A stretch of DNA of 10,301 bases from Candidatus Bathyarchaeota archaeon (GTDB lineage Archaea > Thermoproteota > Bathyarchaeia > 40CM-2-53-6), in the NCBI GenBank assembly GCA_005888695.1, contig VBBH01000167.1, forward strand, positions 1-10,301, given 5' to 3'. Numbering within the stretch: the first letter of the stretch is position 1; every line of letters begins with the position of its first letter. This document shows positions 5,943 through 10,301 of this stretch, piece after piece. The notes beneath the pieces are model-generated. The model ran no database searches and was not told the origin of the DNA. It saw only the letters and a program-made list of their open reading frames with translations. The translations under genes were made by a program, and so were the position numbers.

Positions 5943-7565
5943 TCATCCATTTTGATACTTCATACTCGGCCTTCCTGGATTGCCATAACCCCCTCCACCA
6001 GGTGTTCGGATGCTAACAACATCGCCATATCTCGTTCGGACCACACACTTCGACCTTAGGGTCGCGGGCTTCGTGTTTCCTCGAATAAGTCTGTATTGTC
6101 CTCTTTGTCCATCCAAACCTCCCTTCAGCCCCCACGGATTGTTCGTCTGGCGATCCCCGAAGAGAGTCACTATCGAATTGTCGTTCAAAAGCTCGATATC
6201 TCGGATCACTCCCATGCCGCCTCTAAGCCTGCCATTCCCACCCGTTCCCTCGGCCAGCATGTAACTCCTTACACGGAATGGATACGCCGCTTCGAGCGCT
6301 TCGATCGGGGTGTTCATTGTGTTTGTCATGTGGCTATGTATGCCATCAATTCCGTCCTTGTTCTGTCGAGCACCGAAACCGCCTGCAATCGTCTCGTAAT
6401 ACGCGAAGTATTGCCCTGTCCTAGGATGAATGCCTCCAATCGTGAGGTTGTTCATCGTCCCTTGGCACGCCGCACAAACTCTTTCCGGCGCGACTTGCGA
6501 GAATGCTTTCAGAGCAACATCAACGATCCTCTGTGAGGTTTCAACGTTCCCACCGGCTACGGCTGAAGGAGGTTGAGCGTTTACAATCGTCCCTTTCGGC
6601 GCAACCACTGTCACCGGTCTGAAGCAGCCCTCGTTGGCTGGGATCGAGGGATCGGTTACGCATCTGACGACATAGTACGCGGCTGACATAGTGATGCTGT
6701 AGACAGCGTTGACGGCTCCATGGACCTGTTTTGACGATCCTGTGAAATCAAAGTCCAGTCCGGCATTGGTTATGGTCAGCTTGACTTTGATTGGTATGTT
6801 GCGTGTTTCGTAGCCGTCATCGTCCAAATAATCCACAGCGGAGAACGAGCCGCGAGGAAGCCTGCGAATTTCATTGAGCATGAGGCGTCGAGAGTACTCT
6901 AGTAGTCTGTCAAGACATAGAGTGATGGTCTTGATCCCATACTTCTGGCAAAGATCAACCATACGTCTCATTCCGACCGTATTTGCGGCTTCCTGAGCAC
7001 GCAAGTCTCCGAGTCTCTCTTTCGGCGTCCGAACATTCGACAATAAGAATGTGAGGAACGGCTTGTTGAGCCTACCTTGGTCCACGAGCTTTGTCGGAGG
7101 AATTAGCACACCTTCTTGGTGAACGTCTGTCGATAATGGAGACATGCTTCCCGGAGTGGAGCCTCCGATGTCCGAGTGATGGGCACGATTGACAGCAAAG
7201 GCCACAAGCTTATGATTGTAGAAGATTGGCTGAGCAATCGTTATGTCAGGCAGGTGCGTCCCGCCATGAAACGGATCGTTTAGTATGAAAACATCGCCTT
7301 CGTGTATGTCATCCTTGAATTCGCGAAGTAATGTTCTGACAGAATGTGGCATCGCTCCAAGGTGCACAGGTATATGCTCGGCTTGAGCCACGAGGCGGCC
7401 ATCACTGTCGAAGAGAGCACACGAGAAATCCTTGCGCTCTTTGATGTTCGGAGAATAACTTGACCGGCGAAGGACAATTCCCATCTCGTCGGCAATAGCT
7501 CCTAACGCGTTCTTCAGGACCTCGAAAGTGATCGGGTCGTTAACATCAACTTTCAAAGTAAGCAT
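5943..7565 (-). CDS. hyuB: Hydantoinase B / 5-oxoprolinase beta-type subunit
   Basis: A 540-residue HyuB (PF02538), the partner of HyuA in ATP-dependent hydrolysis of cyclic amides such as hydantoins or 5-oxoproline; related complexes include acetophenone carboxylase. Family landmarks in order: [12 protein letters not shown] (10-21), [11 protein letters not shown] (43-53), [11 protein letters not shown] (63-73), the probable metal-site motifs [12 protein letters not shown] (96-107) and RAHHSDIGG (127-135), and the C-terminal [13 protein letters not shown]. It is full-length and intact. The start is ATG (7563-7565); upstream in-frame codons up to a TGA contain no ATG, GTG or TTG, and DPITFEV is close to the N-terminus as usual. 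A GAGGG lies 16 nt upstream, too far to be ideal. The gene follows hyuA in direction but is parted from it by a membrane-protein gene. The substrate is not readable from sequence. Confidence 0.95.
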   Translation of the reverse strand: MLTLKVDVNDPITFEVLKNALGAIADEMGIVLRRSSYSPNIKERKDFSCALFDSDGRLVAQAEHIPVHLGAMPHSVRTLLREFKDDIHEGDVFILNDPFHGGTHLPDITIAQPIFYNHKLVAFAVNRAHHSDIGGSTPGSMSPLSTDVHQEGVLIPPTKLVDQGRLNKPFLTFLLSNVRTPKERLGDLRAQEAANTVGMRRMVDLCQKYGIKTITLCLDRLLEYSRRLMLNEIRRLPRGSFSAVDYLDDDGYETRNIPIKVKLTITNAGLDFDFTGSSKQVHGAVNAVYSITMSAAYYVVRCVTDPSIPANEGCFRPVTVVAPKGTIVNAQPPSAVAGGNVETSQRIVDVALKAFSQVAPERVCAACQGTMNNLTIGGIHPRTGQYFAYYETIAGGFGARQNKDGIDGIHSHMTNTMNTPIEALEAAYPFRVRSYMLAEGTGGNGRLRGGMGVIRDIELLNDNSIVTLFGDRQTNNPWGLKGGLDGQRGQYRLIRGNTKPATLRSKCVVRTRYGDVVSIRTPGGGGYGNPGRPSMKYQNG

Positions 7566-7575
7566 TCTTCGACAT
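7549..7575 (-). other. Short out-of-frame upstream reading frame overlapping the hyuB start
   Basis: An ATG at 7573-7575 on the minus strand opens a nine-codon frame (MSKNAYFES) that ends with TGA inside the fifth to seventh codons of hyuB. It is preceded by GAGGG with a 6-nt spacer, a better ribosome-site spacing than that of the hyuB ATG itself. If the transcript begins upstream of it, its translation could affect hyuB initiation; if the transcript is leaderless or nearly so, it is not expressed. It may simply be chance. Confidence 0.2.
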
Positions 7576-7593
7576 ATGATACCCTCAATAAGG

Positions 7594-7602
7594 CGTATTC
7601 AA
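7594..7602 (-). promoter_or_regulatory. Candidate TATA box for hyuB
   Basis: On the minus strand TTTGAATAC is centred about 33 nt upstream of the hyuB ATG, which would place transcription start within a few nt of the start codon. It lies downstream of the T-tract following the membrane-protein gene, so hyuB may be transcribed separately from hyuA. Confidence 0.28.
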
Positions 7603-7633
7603 AGAGTACCATAAGCTCCGCTCGTAAGTAGAG

Positions 7634-7640
7634 AAAAAAA
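7634..7640 (-). terminator. T-tract transcription terminator after the membrane-protein gene
   Basis: Seven consecutive T residues on the minus strand, within CTTTTTTTCTC, lie about 50 nt downstream of the stop codon at 7690. Archaeal RNA polymerase terminates at such runs without needing a hairpin, and no strong hairpin is seen here. It is the longest T-run I noticed in any intergenic gap of the window. Confidence 0.45.
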
Positions 7641-7689
7641 GACTGGATTTTGTCGACCGTTCTTTCTGTGCGGCTTGGCCCGATCCGTT

Positions 7690-8172
7690 CTAGTCGTTAC
7701 TGTGCTTCGTAGATGGCGTTTCCAGCGAGTGGACAACGCTTGTTACGACTTTCATGGTTGGGAACAAAGCCAGCAACAGGAAGATCAGTGGATATGCGTA
7801 TGGTGCTGAGGTGAAAGCTGGGGCAGCGACTGGGGCACTGACAGTGTAGAGGATCCAAAGTCCTATGATCTGGAACACCCAGGCGAGCACTGGAGTGAAT
7901 GTTCGGTAGTTCTTGTACGCGTCTGAGAATGCGTTGGAGAATTGTGTTCCGAACTTCAGGACGACAAGGGCTACGATGAGCCCGATGAACAGTACTGCGA
8001 TGTTGGCGACCGTGACAGTGGAGCTGTATATTGGCTGGTTGATTCCTTGGAATCCTAGGATGACGCCCTCAACAACGACTAGCACGATGACACTGGCTAA
8101 CAACCGTATGAACGATGGCATTAACGGACGGAAGGAGGCCATTGGGTCGGGATTGTTTGATTGGGTTGGCAT
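7690..8172 (-). CDS. Small integral membrane protein with four predicted helices, unknown function
   Basis: A 160-residue protein with four hydrophobic segments at about 20-40, 52-72, 93-112 and 124-148, a short polar N-terminus (MPTQSNNPDP) and a polar C-terminal tail. The even number of helices suggests both ends on the same side; the basic residues around 87-90 (YKNYR) and Lys141 fit a cytoplasmic loop and tail. I do not recognise a family, and there is no conserved transporter or enzyme motif. The start is ATG (8170-8172), fixed by a strong Shine-Dalgarno site. It lies between hyuA (110-bp gap) and hyuB (124-bp gap) in the same direction. A role in transport or membrane docking for the hydantoinase is possible but rests on position alone, and the gaps and T-tract argue that it is an independent unit. 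Confidence 0.82.
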   Translation of the reverse strand: MPTQSNNPDPMASFRPLMPSFIRLLASVIVLVVVEGVILGFQGINQPIYSSTVTVANIAVLFIGLIVALVVLKFGTQFSNAFSDAYKNYRTFTPVLAWVFQIIGLWILYTVSAPVAAPAFTSAPYAYPLIFLLLALFPTMKVVTSVVHSLETPSTKHSND

Positions 8173-8180
8173 TTTCGATA

Positions 8181-8188
8181 CTCCTTTT
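8181..8188 (-). promoter_or_regulatory. Strong Shine-Dalgarno site of the four-helix membrane protein
   Basis: AAAAGGAG on the minus strand ends 8 nt before the ATG at 8172. It is the best ribosome-binding site I found in the window and stands out among neighbours with weak sites or leaderless-type promoters. A weak TATA-like ACCATATGAG at about 8213-8222 lies suitably upstream to start a leader that includes it. Confidence 0.6.
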
Positions 8189-8282
8189 GAATGCCATTGT
8201 TCGATGGAGGATTCTCATATGGTCATGTTGTAACCCTGGGGATGCGAGGTCCGTTACACCAGCAGGTCGTCCGATTATGGCA

Positions 8283-10301
8283 TCATGTCACGGTAACAAT
8301 CACAGAGCCATAAGTGTCTACAATGTAACGACACCGTGGTGGAATGATCAGCGTGGAATCGTAGTCCTCCAGTACTGCGGGGCCTCTCGCCATGAATCCC
8401 ACGCCTAGAGACCCTCGGTCGTAGACTGGGCACTCTTTTGCCCGGCCCTCGATGAAACCTACAGGCCTCGAGATCTTCGCGGGCAAATTCTTGCTTACTT
8501 CAAAAGGCTCGAACGTCGGATTAACCTGTTTGCCCCGACAATTGAGCCTCAAGTTCACCAGCTCTACCGGAGATTCATTGTCGGAGTAACCGTAGCGTGA
8601 AAAGTGGGCCTTGTGAAACATTTTCACCGTTCCAGAAAGCAGTTGACGATCGAGAGCCTTCCTTGGAATTGGAATTGATAGTTCGTATCCCTGTCCCGAG
8701 TATCTCAGATCAAGGAAGCGCTCAAAATGGATCATTCTTCCAGAAACGCCTTGTTCAGCAAGAGACTTCGCACCTTCACCCTCCAAGCGACCAAACAACT
8801 CGTTAAGCGAAGTGACCGAGACGCTTTCCAGCGTTACCAATATTGTTTGTACGTAGTCTCTCATAGGCTCAGCCAAGAGAAGACCGAGGCTTGAGAATAG
8901 GCCAGCACTCCGTGGAATCAGAACCCTCAGGATTCCTAGTTGCTGTGCAACCTCGCATGCGTGCATAGGACCCGCACCGCCGAACGCGACCAAAAGCATC
9001 CCTCGAGGCTCCTTGCCTCTCTCTACGCTCACGGCCCTCAAAGCGCTAGACATATTGTCGATCGCAATTCTGAGGATCGCAAGCGCGGATTCTTCGACAG
9101 TCATTCCTAATGACCTTCCTATCTTCCGGTCGATCGCCTTCCGCGCAGGCTGCGGATGGATCCGCAGTTCTCCACTCAGGAGATAATCCGGATTTAGTCG
9201 GCCAAGCATAAGATGCGCGTCCGTGACCGTGGGCTGCTCTCCGCCAAGTCCGTAACATGCAGGTCCAGGGCTCGCCCCCGCACTTTCGGGTCCAACATGC
9301 AGTATTCTTTCAGAGTCAACCTTCGCAATGCTTCCTCCGCCCGTCCCCACTTCTACAAGATCCACCAAAGGAAAACGGACCGGATAACCAGAGCCTTCGA
9401 GACGATGGACTCCGTGCAATCGTCCCCCGACCTCGTAATCAGTTGTGAGCTCGAATCTGTCTCCGACCCAGACACCTGCTTTCGAGGTTGTCCCACCGAC
9501 GTCCAGCGAGATCACCTCTCTGGCCCTGCTGAGACGTCCATAGTATTTTGCCGCCACTGCGCCTGCAACTGGTCCGGACTCGATCACTCGGGCCGGTTGA
9601 TCAATGGCCTGCTTGTAGGAGATCGTGCCACCGTTTGATTGCATCATGTAAATTGATGCCTGGATCCTCTTCGCTCTGAGGCCGGCGGCAAGTGTCGCTA
9701 GATAGTCGGAGATTATTGGTTGCAGACAAGCGTTTACTACTGTTGTGCTTGTGCGCTCGTATTCACGAAACTCCGGCAGTAGATCTGAGGACAATGTTAC
9801 CCAGGCCTTGGGGCACTCCTTTCTGAGAACCTTGCCGAACGACTTCTCATGTGATGAGTTGGCGTATGAGTGTAGGAAACATACAGCGACACTCTGCGCA
9901 CCTGATCGTCTGACTCGTTTCGCTATCTTACGAGAATCAGCAGAGTCGATGTGCTTGAGGATCGCACCATCATAACTGACGCGTTCATCGATCTCGAACC
10001 TCAGATGTCTAGGAACTAGAGGGCGAGGCCTTTCAACCTGTAGATTGTAGAGTTCAGGTCTATTCTGTCGCCCTATCTCTAGAACGTCACGAAATCCCTT
10101 AGTTGTGACGAGGGCAACTTTTGGGATTTTATCGGTCAATAGAGCGTTCGAGGCGAGAGTCGTCGCATGAATTACCAATCGAATATCCTCAGCATTCGAG
10201 TGACTGGTCCGCAGAAATCGTTCGATTACATCTAAGACCCCTCTTGACGGCTCATCAGGGGTCGTCAACACTTTGACATTAGTTATGCTGCCGCGGTTGT
10301 C
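8283..10301 (-). CDS. hyuA: Hydantoinase A / 5-oxoprolinase alpha-type subunit, N-terminus cut by window edge
   Basis: The frame stays open to base 10301, so the gene starts outside the window; 672 residues are visible and only about 20, including the first DVGGTFTD-type phosphate motif, should be missing. A GTG at 10271 is internal: the codons before it (SITNVKVLTTPDEP) match the usual HyuA N-terminal region. HyuA is the ATP-binding, actin-fold subunit that phosphorylates the cyclic amide for HyuB. Landmarks, counted from the first visible codon: ATTLASNALL (46-55), TTKGFRDVLEIGRQ (66-79), RPRPLVPR (91-98), ESGPVAGA (241-248), the second nucleotide-site motif DVGGTTSKAGV (267-277), VGTGGGSIA (318-326), GPACYG (346-351) and FGGAGPMHACE (440-450), then the Hydant_A C-terminal domain. 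All are intact. The usual partner hyuB lies downstream but not adjacent. Hydantoin, N-methylhydantoin, 5-oxoproline or another lactam are all possible substrates. Confidence 0.95.
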   Translation of the reverse strand, partial: DNRGSITNVKVLTTPDEPSRGVLDVIERFLRTSHSNAEDIRLVIHATTLASNALLTDKIPKVALVTTKGFRDVLEIGRQNRPELYNLQVERPRPLVPRHLRFEIDERVSYDGAILKHIDSADSRKIAKRVRRSGAQSVAVCFLHSYANSSHEKSFGKVLRKECPKAWVTLSSDLLPEFREYERTSTTVVNACLQPIISDYLATLAAGLRAKRIQASIYMMQSNGGTISYKQAIDQPARVIESGPVAGAVAAKYYGRLSRAREVISLDVGGTTSKAGVWVGDRFELTTDYEVGGRLHGVHRLEGSGYPVRFPLVDLVEVGTGGGSIAKVDSERILHVGPESAGASPGPACYGLGGEQPTVTDAHLMLGRLNPDYLLSGELRIHPQPARKAIDRKIGRSLGMTVEESALAILRIAIDNMSSALRAVSVERGKEPRGMLLVAFGGAGPMHACEVAQQLGILRVLIPRSAGLFSSLGLLLAEPMRDYVQTILVTLESVSVTSLNELFGRLEGEGAKSLAEQGVSGRMIHFERFLDLRYSGQGYELSIPIPRKALDRQLLSGTVKMFHKAHFSRYGYSDNESPVELVNLRLNCRGKQVNPTFEPFEVSKNLPAKISRPVGFIEGRAKECPVYDRGSLGVGFMARGPAVLEDYDSTLIIPPRCRYIVDTYGSVIVTVT

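Noticed and set aside
6096..6536. A 146-codon plus-strand frame inside hyuB
   Set aside because: It lies wholly antisense to a strongly conserved gene, and its translation has no recognisable domain.
9213..9638. A 141-codon plus-strand frame inside hyuA
   Set aside because: It is antisense to conserved nucleotide-binding motifs of HyuA, and its Cys/Arg/Ser-rich translation is typical of a shadow frame.
10269..10271. GTG as the start codon of hyuA
   Set aside because: The ten codons before it are open to the window edge and encode residues typical of the HyuA N-terminal region, so the gene continues outside the window.
1..10301. A defence, CRISPR or mobile island
   Set aside because: Only a lone methyltransferase fits such a system. 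There are no nucleases, transposases, integrases, direct-repeat arrays or terminal inverted repeats, and the other genes are metabolic or housekeeping.

Overview
The window is a compact, gene-dense stretch of about 50% G+C DNA that reads as archaeal. It carries a PAC2-family protein of the archaeal proteasome-assembly-chaperone type, an archaeal UPF0146 protein, a bifunctional CoaBC, frequent TTG and GTG starts, and AT-rich TATA-like boxes about 30 nt upstream of several starts, as in leaderless archaeal transcription. A TACK-group archaeon (Bathyarchaeia or Nitrososphaeria-like) is my best guess, but no rRNA or other phylogenetic marker is present to prove it. I see no tRNA, rRNA, CRISPR array, insertion sequence or phage gene, and no gene-free stretch exceeds 300 bases (the longest is 4498-4681).

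Left end, plus strand: the C-terminal part of a PAC2-family protein (1-507) is followed by a solitary DNA N4/N6 methyltransferase (537-1361). These converge on a long series of minus-strand genes across a 66-bp gap.

Centre, minus strand, read from 4497 down to 1428: a 78-residue unknown protein, CoaBC (coenzyme A synthesis), a nitrilase-superfamily amidohydrolase, and a HAD phosphatase. Gaps of 14 to 34 bp suggest one operon. Upstream of it, also on the minus strand, are a UPF0146 Rossmann protein (4682-5143) and a predicted membrane-anchored, surface-exposed coiled-coil protein of unknown function (5227-5853).

Right end, minus strand: the two subunits of a hydantoinase/5-oxoprolinase-type enzyme, HyuA (8283 to the window edge, N-terminus cut off) and HyuB (5943-7565). 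They are separated by a small four-helix membrane protein (7690-8172) with its own strong Shine-Dalgarno site and a following T-tract. HyuA and HyuB would act together in ATP-dependent opening of a lactam or imide ring; the true substrate cannot be read from the sequence.

Most of the window is ordinary metabolic and housekeeping content. The points most worth a second look are the split hyuA/hyuB locus, the coaBC-centred operon with an amidohydrolase, a phosphatase and an unknown small protein, the orphan methyltransferase, and the coiled-coil surface protein. I did not find a convincing wholly new system.
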